From Owenia fusiformis (taxonomy: Eukaryota > Annelida > Polychaeta > Sabellida > Oweniidae): 64,000 nt of DNA. The notes beneath the pieces are model-generated. The model ran no database searches. It had not been told where the DNA came from and saw nothing but the letters and a program-made list of their open reading frames with translations. The stretch lies in assembly GCA_903813345.2 (NCBI GenBank), contig CAIIXF020000010.1:33591425-33655424 (forward strand), in the 5' to 3' direction. This document shows positions 11,440 through 22,939 of the stretch, piece after piece. The position numbers were made by a program, and so were the translations under genes. The first letter of the stretch is position 1, and each line of letters opens with the position of its first letter.

Positions 11440-13011
11440 TCACTTTAGCCTTTTACAAGTAAGTTTATGCTTTGGCCAATGGGCAGCCTGGCAATCGCTC
11501 GTACAATATCTCACCATCTTACACTTACTGCAACGTTTTCCCGGTGGTGCACGCAGAACCTCTTTAAGGTCTTTACTTTGGATGGTACAATTTGTATTAG
11601 CGCATAATCGAGACTTAATGAAAGGATACATCACTACTATTATATTGTAGACTGCAGGTTTATTTTGCATATGGTACATAGGAAGAGATTTTTTCTCAAC
11701 ATCCACGGCCATCTCGTAGAGATCCACCACGTCCCGACAGTTATTGTTTTGCAAGCTCTCAAAGGCTGACATGTAAAGTGCGAAATGATATTTTCGGTGG
11801 CATTTTGGAGCAATTTCTAGATACGGTTTGAATGCTGATTCGGATCCGTTTTTGATTATATCCTTGCTCTTGTCAGTGACATTTTGCTCCATTTCATTTA
11901 CCATTGGATTTGTTGTATTATCATTGTTAAGTGTTTGGCCTAAAGCCTTGTTGAACTGATTGAAAGCAATACTATATAAAGCATTTAGATGCGAAGGAAA
12001 CATATCAAGGCATTTTCGGTAACTGTCGTTTGACCTCAATACTTGATTTGAAGTGCAGTATAAGGCTCCAAGAAATTCCAATGCATTGCATTTGATCATT
12101 TTTGTCCGCTCATTATCTTGGTTTTCTTGGACTCGCCTGCCAACTGCACTGTGCAAGTTTATATCATTCACCAAAACCTCGAGTGCCACGATAAGATCTT
12201 CCGAATTTGACCGATATGTCTCGATTTCAGAATACATACATATCCTTAAAAGACGACACGCAAAGTCATTTTTGTTTTCTTTAAGTGTATCCGTTATAAG
12301 CTTATCAACATCATCAAAATGAGGTTGCCATAATGGAACTGTGTTCTTTGCCATTGGCTCATAGAAATGACCTTCCATGTACAAGTGAATACCTTCAACT
12401 TGTTTGAAGCGATCTTCCTTATTTGGTGGGTTGACGAGCATGTTGTGAACAGCTTGCATGAGTTCGATGGCTTTGGCGTATTTTCTTGCAGTAGGGGAAT
12501 CCCCAAATGAATTGACTATCTCCTTTGGCCACACTGTTGGCCTGCTTTGTAGAACGTCCATCAATGCACCCTGTGATTGTTTGTGCAGCTCTTTGGTTTC
12601 GTCAGTATGTTTGTTTTTTGTAATATATATAAAGCTGCCAACGGGAAGGCGAGGTAATACACAATTCCCTTTACTTCTTTTCAACTTGGCAGACGCTTCC
12701 TCAATCCAAACGTTGTCTCTATTTTCAACAGGCCCTTCTGACAGTAATGCTGGTATTTCGTTCAGTAACGCAATGGCCTCTTTGTTACCTTGTCTTGCGG
12801 CTTTAGCAATGTAAAACTCTCCAAGCAAAATGTCCTTATGGAAACCAGAGGGACCATAAACGTAACATTTCCCCAATTCTAAACATGCCGTTTCATCATC
12901 ACTTTGACAAGCTTCGTAGAGACGATTAAACTTTTCATCTGAATCATTGCTGCTCCAATCTCCATAAGTCACAACCGACGTACCATCATCTACGACTACG
13001 CGTGTTGCCAT
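11440..13011 (-). CDS. MYND zinc-finger protein with Sel1/TPR-like helices, intronless
   Basis: Complete 523-residue frame. Residues 470-519 form a MYND zinc finger: C470 and C475, C494-SK-C497, YC503, C507, HW, H515 and C519. MYND fingers bind proline-rich peptides and are protein-interaction modules. Residues about 40-85 (ACLELGKCYVYG...AKAARQGNKEAI) look like a Sel1-type repeat, and the middle is helical and TPR-like, including SYRKCLDMFPSHLNALYSIA. There is no signal peptide or membrane segment, so it is probably cytosolic or nuclear. It resembles the MYND/TPR proteins common in invertebrates, but I cannot name an orthologue. The start follows an in-frame upstream region with no better Met. 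The whole gene is one exon, so a retrocopy origin is possible. Its last codons resemble the neighbouring minisatellite unit, and the 3' UTR must lie inside that array. Confidence 0.88.
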   Translation of the reverse strand: MATRVVVDDGTSVVTYGDWSSNDSDEKFNRLYEACQSDDETACLELGKCYVYGPSGFHKDILLGEFYIAKAARQGNKEAIALLNEIPALLSEGPVENRDNVWIEEASAKLKRSKGNCVLPRLPVGSFIYITKNKHTDETKELHKQSQGALMDVLQSRPTVWPKEIVNSFGDSPTARKYAKAIELMQAVHNMLVNPPNKEDRFKQVEGIHLYMEGHFYEPMAKNTVPLWQPHFDDVDKLITDTLKENKNDFACRLLRICMYSEIETYRSNSEDLIVALEVLVNDINLHSAVGRRVQENQDNERTKMIKCNALEFLGALYCTSNQVLRSNDSYRKCLDMFPSHLNALYSIAFNQFNKALGQTLNNDNTTNPMVNEMEQNVTDKSKDIIKNGSESAFKPYLEIAPKCHRKYHFALYMSAFESLQNNNCRDVVDLYEMAVDVEKKSLPMYHMQNKPAVYNIIVVMYPFIKSRLCANTNCTIQSKDLKEVLRAPPGKRCSKCKMVRYCTSDCQAAHWPKHKLTCKRLK

Positions 13012-14562
13012 GCTACCATATTACAGGCCTACAGAGTTTTGGACGACGTCTGCAAGGATAATGAATGAAGTTTAATTGTAGAATTATTAAGGATATACGC
13101 CTTTGCCTCTGTGCATTGTTAGCTGAATCATACCATGAAGGTGTTGTTTTCAAATCTTTGTATGACCGCGCAACCGCCTGGGTGGAAAGATGCATTGATT
13201 CTTGCAATGCATTGTGGCTGATTTCCTTAACTTAGCACTTATGCTACGCATTCGTGCAAAGTTTGAAACAACACCTTTGGGTAATGATAGCCAGTCCACT
13301 ACGTATGCACTGAGTCCAGACTCGCCAGGGCTTAAATCCTATAATAATTGCTGATATTTCCTGGACTGAAAAATACGCGTACTAGTTTCGAATAATGTTG
13401 TTCTTAAAAAATTGTAGATAACAGTATGTACATACAATTATAATAGAACATTCAATGTCATGATAAGTGACAACACGTATAATTTACATGTAGTCTCGAA
13501 GTGATAAGAGTGTCCTAAGTACATCCGTTTGGTTTATGGTTTAAATATACGATAAGAAAGAATAACACGGATAATAAACGTAAATGAAATCTAATACATT
13601 TGATTTATTTTAAAGTTCCCATATAAAGTTTGAAAATATGTTTTTATCATTCATTTACTATTCTTTATGATTTTAAAAGTTATTACAGTGATAAAAACAT
13701 TATCTTTTTAACACCATTGAATAGATTGATGTCACTCAGGTGGCAAAATTAAATTTGTTTTTATGTCGATATTTTCTTGTGAATATGCTAAACTTGAAAA
13801 ATAATTAAATGTTGATTGTCTAACTAGGATAGAAAAAAGAATATGTCATATACCATTGGTTTCTATGGAAACTAAAATTTTGAAATACATGAACCACTTT
13901 CAAGCATGGATGAGTTCATTTCTTGCTTATTTATCAACCTTTTTTCTTAATTTTATCGACAAAAAGAATCCAGTACGACTTCTATGTATTGATGTGAAGC
14001 ATCATATCATTCATTATACATAGACATACACATACAGGGTGTTCCCAAATTTCTTTTTAAAAGGCTAGAAAAGTATCATAACATTAGGTATTGGCATAAA
14101 AAATTGTTACAGAAACTAAAGGATATTTTAGCATTCAAATACTAAAGTTAAAACTGACTTCATCTTTTTGTCGGATCTTTGAATAGCAATGGTCAATTGG
14201 TCAAATGTCCGAGATTTACCGTTTTTCCTAGAAAATGTGACTTTCTATGATTTTACGTGATCAACAATAACACATTCATTATGTTAACTAAATCTGCTAC
14301 AATAGAACCATTGATAACTGTTTAACCAATGTCTAGTACAGGTTTATATCAGTATCTAGTCACTATGGTAGTATGTTATACTGTACTATTGATTATCTAT
14401 CAAACAAATGTTCTATGCATCCGCCTTTAAATACGGAACAGGTAAAAACATAAATCTGTTAGGATTTCTCCTGGGAATATGTATGCAAAATGTAGTGACT
14501 TAACTCTTAAAAGTGAAGAAATGAGAGTAATTATACAGGCTTGGGACTTGAGTTGTCTCGGC
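13012..14562. other. 5' flank of the MYND gene and gene-free DNA
   Basis: The first 200 bases upstream of the MYND start (minus strand) are probably promoter or 5' UTR; a 64-codon frame there is likely an upstream ORF. A solitary element end, TACAGGGTGTTCCCAAATTT, occurs at 14034 without a detectable partner. Otherwise nothing is recognised. Confidence 0.4.
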
Positions 14563-15178
14563 TAGGGTAGAATCACCTAATTCCGTCCAGTACCTAATGG
14601 CGTCCAACACAACCTAATGGCGTCCAACATAACCTAATGACAGCCAACACTACCTAATATCGATATATTGATATGTACGCATATTAGTATTAGTATTAAT
14701 GAATAAATTGACACATGTTGATACCTAGTTTCATTTTAGAATCTATATCTACGTAAAGGGTCGATCGATTATAATTCATTGTTGATCTTGGTGTTTCTTT
14801 CCAATTGGCGCCATATTTGAATGTGAGTATTTTACGTCTCCGTCTTTATATGATATATTATGCAAATCTGGAATGGAAAACTACATGAAGTTCATTTAAA
14901 TTTGATATTGAATATTAATCCTTTTAAAAGATCGACGTAATAAACTTAGAAATTAATTAAAACCCTGACAATTTGTCTGGAAAGATTGACCGGAATTAGG
15001 AATTAAATTCAATTAGAAAATTTGGGGATTCCCCTTTTTGGAGATTCTTCTTTTCATTGCACTGTGTACTTGAAGACGATTGTCGAAGTTGAATTATATT
15101 AAAAACTGAATTAATACACATGTGTAAAAGACGATATGTACGTGGACATTTATTATTTTTAGGTCACAATCTGATTGA

Positions 15179-15283
15179 CGGGAAATACTGGAAGAGGCCG
15201 TGAAAGTCTACAGAGAAGGCCGGTTGACTCTGAGGCAAACGGCTGCCCGATATGCTATACCTAAGTCAACAATCCGTGATCGT
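15179..15283 (+). pseudogene. psq-type helix-turn-helix exon of a pogo-like transposase
   Basis: Reads REILEEAVKVYREGRLTLRQ then TAARYAIPKSTIRDRIV. The pattern LxxAVxxVxxGxxSLRxAAxxYxIPxSTLxDR is the Pipsqueak HTH found at the N-terminus of pogo-like transposases and of domesticated CENP-B/psq proteins, where it binds DNA. A TATTTTTAG acceptor-like tract precedes it at 15162, but a TGA at 15176-15178 closes the frame between the two. The frame ends at TAA about 10 codons after the domain. I see no following CENP-B or DDE domain, so this is a remnant. It lies about 600 bp inside the left TIR, the position expected for the transposase first exon. Confidence 0.6.
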
Positions 15284-16680
15284 ATAGTCAGATTGTTAAT
15301 TACGTATTAACATAATACATGTATATTTTGAATATCTGAAAATGTCATTAGTATACGATGCCTTATTCCAACTTGCTTAATCATAGGGTACGTACCGCGT
15401 ACACGCAGGGGGTCCGGTACAAAGCGGGGCTGATGTACTTTTAGCAAACTGATGTTTTCATCGTTTCAGAAAAGTTTCTAGATATTTTTAATATACAAGT
15501 TTACTAAAAGTACATCATCACCGTGTTGTACCAGACCCGTGTGTAACTGCCACACTTAAAATGGTACATTCCCCATGTGAATAAATTATTATGTTGATGT
15601 TCGAGTAAATGTTGTTTATTTAGAACAATGCGTGCCCTACTATACTTTCACTTTATCTCCTTATATAACACGTATTTAAATCTATTTTCAAGTCCATGAT
15701 TACGTTTATGTCAATGGAGTTTTAGGTGAGTTGTCTATATAATAGCCTTTGCAACGATATGAACGACATAGGCAACATTTATAAGAATTTTTGTTGTGTT
15801 TGGGTTATGAAAAACATATAACAACTAACCACATTTGAGTAACAAGCAGTATGGTAACTCAAAGTATACTCCATCCAATCTAAACGCTGTGAACACGATA
15901 ATCAAAATGATGGTGTTCAATCTTTCCACTTATTATCTGAGATGTATCAAAATAGCGTATGCTTATGATTTTAAATCGAGAATCGATAAATAATAAACAA
16001 TATGAAAGGAAACAACATGATTCATGATAAGCATGTGCAATATATTATCCTACCTTGCCTTTGGTGATCGATGTTATTTCAATCGTCCACTCGGCCAGTC
16101 TGTACAAAACGGTGTTCATGAGGTCCATTGATTTCAGCTTTGCATTGGTTTACAATACAATATAAAGCTAAATACAGCGACTTGGTAACTTTATTTTAGT
16201 ATAAATTGAACTACATCATGTACATAAACATGCTAATCATTGATTTATTCCATACGAAAATGATTATACAATACATAGTTCATATTGTTTACCATATTCC
16301 GGAAGGAAAAAAGGAAACTAAATAAAGAGAAGAAACTAAAAGCAGATTTGCTAAAAAAGTTTAAATCAAACAGAAACCTATTTAGTAGCCCCTAGTAACC
16401 CTAGTACGTAACGCTAGCTTCAACGTTTATATACTGGGCCTATTATGCACTTTCAATCACTGATTACGTGTCAGCGTATGGTATCGTATATTCAGATTGT
16501 TGGACTATTAAATATATTTGTTAATGGAACCATTGGGAAATATCAGTGTCCCAGATCCAAATGGTAATAAATAAAATCTATCTATTGCAACTATAATTGT
16601 GTGCTTAAAATGATCAAATGTTTTTTGACATTTAAATCATTATTGAACGACGATTTTGGAAATCTTGACGGAACTCAACC

Positions 16681-17019
16681 CAGGCCTGTCAACTGTCCCG
16701 CAATTTGCGTATTTGTCACGCATTTGCTGAAGAATTTGAAGTCACGCCAGTTTTTTTTGCGTGACACAAAATGTCACGCAAATACGCATTTTACCTGGTA
16801 ATTGTCACGCAAATATGTTTCTGTAAAAAAAAATTCAAAATATGTTTATGATACGGTAAAAATACGAACGTCGGAAAAAAACGAACGCAATTTGTTCGGA
16901 TTTGTCACGCGAATCCCGTATATGTCACGCATGTTCATTGGAAATTTTCGTACCTACCCCCCCCCCCCCCCAACATTTGTAAGTCACTCATATTAGGTGG
17001 TCCCAAGTTGACAGCCCTG
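16681..17019. mobile_element. Small nested TIR element with 6-bp target duplication
   Basis: Starts CAGGCCTGTCAACTGTCC and ends in the inverted copy AGTTGACAGCCCTG. TCAACC stands immediately on each side (16675-16680 and 17020-17025). The interior has several GTCACGCAAATACG-like subrepeats in both orientations and a C-run at 16958-16971. Size 339 bp, no coding capacity. The CAGG terminus is hAT-like, but the duplication seen is 6 bp rather than the 8 bp usual for hAT, so the superfamily is left open. Confidence 0.6.
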
Positions 17020-17624
17020 TCAACCTGACTTTGTTTTCCAATTAAAAGGATTGCTTTATAGACGAGCACTTTTCACAGCAGTAAAACTATATTCCAGATA
17101 CTACGATTTTAATCATCATGAGGTCCTAACGCAGATTGTTATGTTCTTTCTGAATAATTAAAATAAATATATACCTACAATGGTATACAACTACAGTATT
17201 GTCAGATTCCATTATTTCGTAATACGACGATACATAACTTTGAGAAAATAGTATGCTGTCGCCGTGTGAACCCATTGTGAGTTTGACAATTTGACTCGAG
17301 AACTTAAGGTAGGTCTAGGCCTGTTCAATTTTTACCCTTGCTTGTTAACACTTGGCATTGGCGTACATTGTTTTAACCTGAGGCCCGGGTATACTGTCAT
17401 TAATGAAAAGAATTATTATCCATTTAGCTTATAAAAATCAGTCTTATTCTTATACATAATATAAGTAATCTAGTATAATATACATGTATACACCACGCAT
17501 TAACAACTCAGTACACTAGCGGACATTTTAAACTTTTTTTAAGTATTCCTCGGCCTCAGGTTTTAACACTACGGGCACCTTATCATCTGATCCTTAAAGG
17601 AGAATATAAATTGACAACATGTTT

Positions 17625-20600
17625 TAGCGAGATAAATAGTGACATAAAAAAGGGCGAAAGCGCCGAAAACGGAACAAATCGTGGAACTTTCCATATATGA
17701 CCAGACAACCTTCCTGGGTGTAAAAAGCAACTGTGCCGAAAATTTCTTCCATTTTTTTTTCTACTTTTCGCAATTTTTACCCCTACCACTAAAATTTATA
17801 GGGGTAGGCTTAATGACCATCCATAACATTTTAGGATTATCATTAAATAGTACCATAATTTCAATGTTGGGACCTTTTACCATGATACACATGATAATGA
17901 GTGAGATTGCAGTCAATTTTTAGCAAAATGAATATTTACCTATATTTAATTAATTCGTTTTATCTCTTTTCCATAGTGGCATATACTTCGACATAATAAA
18001 CAATGTAATTCTAATTGAAAATAAAGTTTGACAAACTATGTGACATCTGATGAGTGACTTGAATGCAAATACAGAATAATCTAGCAAAAGGTGTATCTTT
18101 CTTAAACAAATACCAAAATCACTTCTTGTTTTTGACAAGGTCATGCTTGAATGACAATGAGCATCAACGTTTATGATAGGATCTTGATCAGTTTTTGAAA
18201 GTATGATTTCGACCTACATGATTAATAAAAATAATCGAGAATTAGTTCTGCTTATTTTGCTGAACTATTTTGAAATATGATATTGTTGGTCTAATAAGGG
18301 CAGTTTTGAATTAAGAAGGAGTGTTATGTGTATTGGGAGTGGGTCTTGTTACTTAATAGGTAGATTTCAGGTAGATAACCAATCAATACAATTTTGCCTC
18401 TTGATTTTGAATCTTGGATAGATACCCAGCAGAGTGAAGAAACAGGGTCACCTATATTCAAATTCTGGTACATGTTACTCCAATAACAAGTTCTGTGTCT
18501 AACAAATGTTAGAGCTATGAGACTTGGGGACTTCAAGCTCTACAAAGAAACTATCTTCAAAATCATGACATGGTTTTTCTCCCTGGATCATACCAATTAT
18601 GCCTGCTGGGTACCTGTCCATGTAAGTGATATGGTTCAGCTCAAAGAAATCCACCCTGAAGTTCACAATGCTTTCATGAAGGGGCATTTCACTGTCAGCA
18701 AGTCAAGAAGAAGCTTCTCCTCCATGTCAATAGACCAAGCCCATGAGCAAAATAATAGTGTGATCAAAAGTGAGGGTCGAGCTGTGGGGTTATTCGACAA
18801 TCCAACCACATTACAGAAGTGGATGGTCGGTGGTCCAGAGATGGCAAGAATGTTAACTGAGTTTGAGAATGAGATGAAGGATAATGATGATGAAGTCCTT
18901 GCAAACCATGAGCACAGTGTTAGTTATCAAACCAGTTTAAAGAAAGATGTCAATTCCCATACTGAGGTTATCAATGATTTAGGAAACCCCTTTATTGCAA
19001 CATCAAAGGAACTTGGACACTTGATACTAAAGATGTAATGTCAAGCAGTGCAGATGTGCAGACACATTGAACACAATTGAGAAAAAGGGGAAAAGTCAAT
19101 GTGAAGTATATATAAAGGAGAGAATTATTGAATGATCAAAAGCCATCACAGACCCTATCAAGAGAAACAATTTCAAGATCTTCAAACAACAAAAGAAGAA
19201 ATCTAACTCAAGTTCAATGCTAGCAAGCTTGAAAAATGACACTGCCCTATTTTCACAACTATACATAGCGTGCCAGAATAGAGACGGCAACTCAGATGAA
19301 CTTTTACGACATGAGAACCAGGCATTCCCTCCATCCCTTTCTCAAGATGGCACAATCAAGACTGGACTCAAAGCAAATATCTTAAAACCATTGGAAGACC
19401 TTGTTCCAAATATAGAGATCAATACACCAGATGTTGAAGCCCTGTTTCTTGATGGTGGCAATAGTCCACCTGCTGAAAACTCAAGAAGCAAGAACCTTCC
19501 TACAATACTCAAATGACATATTTAATAAGTATGTTGCAGATCAACTTAATAGAGTACAAAGACTTGATATTGTATGGGATCAATATGTACCAAATAGTGT
19601 CAAATCTTCAACAAGAAAAAAGCGTGGATCTGGAAAGTGTCAAATAGTTTATCCAGAAAACAAATTGCCAGGGAATTGGCCAGAATTTCTACGCTCGGAT
19701 GACAAGAAAAGTGATCTCTTTACCTTCCTTGCATCAAATGTCTCAGCCATTCCAGTACCAGAGAATAAAATCCTGATTACAATTGGGAATACTGCAGAGG
19801 CATATCCTAAGCAGCATGTTTCTGAGATTTCACCATCATCCCATGAAGAGGCAGATTCCTGAATCTTTCTGCACATACATATATGATGCAATGAAAAAAG
19901 GCTTCACAAAAATGATGATTATAATTATAATCTATAAAACAGCTGATTCAGACATTGTTGTTCTGGCAGTTAGTATAGCTGCACAACTTAACATTCAAGT
20001 CTGGCTCGCCTTTGGCAAGGGAAAGTCCTATAGATACCTTCCAGCCCACGAAATTGCCCATGTAATGACTCCTCAGAAAGCCATGTGTTCCAATATTCCA
20101 TGCTATGACTGGATGTGACACCACATCAGGCTTTAATGGAAAGTCTAAGACATCAGCCTGGAACCAGTGGAGTACCTACCCTGAATTGACTACAGTATTA
20201 ACAGAAATCTCAATACGACCCAATACCCTGCTTGATGCCATGCCTATTTTAGAGCGGTTCATTATTCTGGTCTACAATAAAACAATGAAATGAAACATCA
20301 ATCAATGCTGCGAGGAAGGAGATGTTCACAAAGAGGACTTCAATAATATCACACATTCCTCCAACATCAGATGCCCTTTTACAGCATATGAATAGAGTCA
20401 TATACCAAGCTGTATTTATTTGGGGGCAACCACTTACAGCGAATCCTCAAGTTCCTTCCCCAGCTGAGTGGGGCTGGATATTTGAAGACACCAAATGGAT
20501 ACCAAGGTGGACAACTTTACCCCAAGCATCAGACGCTTGCCAGGCTCTCATAAAGTGTAGCTGCAAAAACCAATGCATAACAACACGATGCAATTGCCTG

Positions 20601-21358
20601 AAAGGAAATCTTGTTTGTACAGAATTATGTGTGTGTGATGGCAATTGTTCTTAATAAGGACACTGCAACATACCAAAAAGTAGCTATGAAACTGATAGAC
20701 ACTAGTATAAATCCTTCTATTGATAAGATTAATAAAACTATGATTTAAAAATGTGTGCAAAGTGAAACTAAAGGAATTATGAAACAGATATATGGACTCT
20801 AACTGCACTCAGAAGCCAAAAGAAACCACAAGCCAAACCGTATCTACCATTTTTTCTGTATATTTAAAAGATGGGTGTGACTCAAAACAAGCCTTTAACA
20901 GTGAAAAGGGTGAAAAATAATAGTCATGTGAAGCATTAGATATTGATGTAATTTTAAAATCATATATCACTTATTTTATTTACTCCTGCTACTGTGATAT
21001 GATGCAAAATATTCAATACAAGAAAAGTGGGCGTCGCCCATCACCACCCTTTAACATAGCAATTGAAAATCAATGGTATTTCATATTTTCAGTTCAACAT
21101 TAACTTCTTAACATGATAAGGTAATATTAAATTTGAAGTATGAGCACAATTTAGTAAAAAAAATTATGTCGAAATTTTTTAGCCCCCCCCTCCGTGACCA
21201 TGGGGGGGGGTAAGAATTGTAAAATTAGGGTAGTTCCTATGGAGCGATTTTTTGGCACAGTTGCTTTATTTAAAGAGTAGCAATCAGTGATCATTTAAGG
21301 AAAGTTTCACGATTTGTTCCGCAAACGGCGATTACTTTACACTATTTATCCCGCTATT
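17625..21358. mobile_element. Inner element bounded by long imperfect inverted repeats
   Basis: The left arm (17625-17750) contains AGCGAGATAAATAGTG, CGGAACAAATCGTGGAACTT and AGCAACTGTGCCGAAAA. The right arm (21239-21358), read in reverse complement, has AGCGGGATAAATAGTG, CGGAACAAATCGTGAAACTT and AGCAACTGTGCCAAAAA in the same order. Together they enclose the Cys-rich HEEAD-family pseudogene with nothing else recognisable, so the gene and the arms may form one mobile unit inserted in the larger element. Confidence 0.5.
18405..20656 (+). pseudogene. HEEAD/TGCDT/Cys-rich repeat-associated gene, frameshifted
   Basis: Successive plus-strand pieces in different frames together cover one long protein of a family repeatedly annotated as uncharacterised in invertebrate genomes. 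Landmarks in order: DHTNYACWVPVHVSD (18588), SSMSIDQAHEQNN (18718), GNPFIATSKELGHL (18982), LASLKNDTALFSQLYIACQN (19219), LPGNWPEFLRSD (19667), SSHEEADS (19836), TADSDIVVLAVS (19939), VWLAFGKGKSYRYLPAHEIA (20001), TGCDTTSGFNGKSKTSAW (20108), SPAEWGW (20457), and a Cys-rich end CSCKNQCITTRCNCLKG...CVCDGNCS (20558-20652) similar to CXC domains. HEEAD and DSD/TGCD supply clustered acidic residues that could form a nuclease-like site; that is inference. At least six frame changes or stops show it is dead. Its position between inverted repeats suggests it is transposon-borne. Confidence 0.7.
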
Positions 21359-22112
21359 TGCTAAATACGTTATACAAAATGTAGGCCTAATTACGACAAG
21401 CCAAATGTCACCGTCAATTTGTTACAAGTGAGAAATCCCAACCGCCGAACAATGTTCCCTAAACTTAGATACCATAACAAATACATCACCACTCTGGCTG
21501 TGCTGTAACAAAAATATGAATAAGTCATTCAGTTATAACACCGTAGGGTAACATACCATAGTATAAATGGTTAGGGAATGAACAAATATTGGGTAATAGA
21601 TGTAAACTTATTGAGAATCACGGTAATTAATCACGTGGACGGCATTAGGTTGTTGGCTGGCTGGAATTAGGACTGTTTGGTGGACGGGATTAGGACAGGT
21701 GGACGGGATTAGGAAACACAATTCTCCACCTTTTCTATGATATTAACCAATCAAACAGCGATGATTTGAATCGGAGACCCCGCAATTAATGTTAGTTTTA
21801 TTGATGTTTCATATAGTTTTCAAGCGGTTTTGATAATCTTCGCCGTGTTTTTCAATAAAAAGAAAAATACAAAAAGTGGACGGAATTAGGTGATCTTCCC
21901 CTACTATATAATGTACAAGAAGAGTAACTATTTTGAATCATCAGAGAATTAATTAAACTTTAAATTTTGTACATGAGAATCAATAGGATAGGATAAAATA
22001 CAAAATTAAAACCCATAACTCTCTGCCATTTTCATATTGAAATGTTACGCTAACGACTGTTCTGGCCGTTACGATACAGTGATATTGAACCAATCAAATG
22101 ATCCGATTTTAG

Positions 22113-22298
22113 TTGACCTTAATCCGCGAAGCACGCGTCCATGATTGTTTACAAACAACAGCTTCCTGTTTTGATAACTTCGAACTCCAAGTACTTTACT
22201 TTCTTTTCCGATTCCAATTGATGTTTAATAAACAAGACTACTTTAAAGCTTTCTTTAGGAAGAACAACAGCACAGTTTACGATCTAAAAGAAATTAAG
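22113..22298 (+). other. Probable 5' UTR exon of the TMEM79-like gene
   Basis: Ends at a strong donor, ATTAAG|GTAAGA (22299). The next coding exon starts behind TTTTCAG at 22575. The 62-codon frame here would meet a stop directly after splicing (GAT GTC TGA), so it is untranslated or an upstream ORF. The start of the exon is not defined; 22113 is only the first ATG. Confidence 0.5.
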
Positions 22299-22575
22299 GT
22301 AAGAAACTTTTAGAACTCATTTTCAAACTTTGAATGAAGTTTTTCTAGCTAGAAATGTCAAGTTTGAATTTCTTATAAATCTATATTTGAAAAATCAACC
22401 CCACATTTATGGGGGTATGACTGACAGTACTAGCGTGCCAGTCCCAGGGGGGCAGTCTACTGAATTAAGATGGGAGTGGTCTAAGATTACTACAGACTAA
22501 TCTAGGTCTCACACAAATACCTTGCTAACTTATAAACTTTGACTCAGGATTGATCAAATGTAAAACATTTTCAGG

Positions 22576-22939
22576 ATGTCTGACAATGGCACAGAAATTG
22601 TTGATGACACTGCAGAGTCTGAACTGGATTTGACCGAATGTGTCAACAACAATGAAGACATCGTACAATCTCTCGACTCAGCAAAACAAATCGATGATTC
22701 TAAAACACAACAGCCTGTCAATGAACTGGAACATAAAACAATCCAACCAGAATTGAAATCTCCATCTAAAATAAAGGCATGTATACCGTTTGTGATTGGC
22801 TGCTTGCTATTTATTGGTCTCGCTTATGGAGGCTGTTGCATTATGGGATTTGATGATGCCAAGGATGAGATGGATTTGGAGAAGAGAGTCGAGTTTGCAT
22901 TCAAAATCTGTGTTGTACAGCTGGTTCCTGTTATGGCAG
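22576..22939 (+). CDS. TMEM79: TMEM79-like coding exon 1
   Basis: Starts with ATG just after acceptor TTTTCAG|G and ends at ATGGCAG|GTGCGT. It encodes the acidic N-terminus, the first membrane helix and most of the second. If unspliced the frame would stop after 12 more codons. Confidence 0.75.

Larger units (their letters stand above)
14565..21901. mobile_element. 7.3-kb TIR element with TA flanks and subterminal repeats
   Basis: The left end reads TA then GGGTAGAATCACC; the right end, in reverse complement, reads TA then GGGGAAGATCACC. Both continue with the identical TCACCTAATTCCGTCCA. Beyond the ends, copies of CCTAAT..CGTCCA occur as a 20-bp direct repeat on the left (14577-14655, four to five copies) and as five complementary copies on the right (21634-21890). 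A TA duplication plus short TIR fits the Tc1/mariner/pogo superfamily. Subterminal repeats are the usual docking sites of the transposase. Inside are a psq-type HTH exon, a nested TIR element and an inner inverted-repeat element. No DDE domain was recognised, so it is probably non-autonomous or decayed. Confidence 0.6.

Noticed and set aside
13013-13207. 64-codon minus-strand frame next to the MYND start
   Set aside because: Low-complexity, no motif; probably an upstream ORF or 5' UTR.
16601-16996. Two adjacent plus-strand frames of 66 and 64 codons
   Set aside because: They lie across a small TIR element with GTCACGC subrepeats.
22113-22313. 66-codon frame upstream of the TMEM79-like gene
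   Set aside because: A strong donor ends the exon and splicing gives an immediate stop, so it is 5' UTR.
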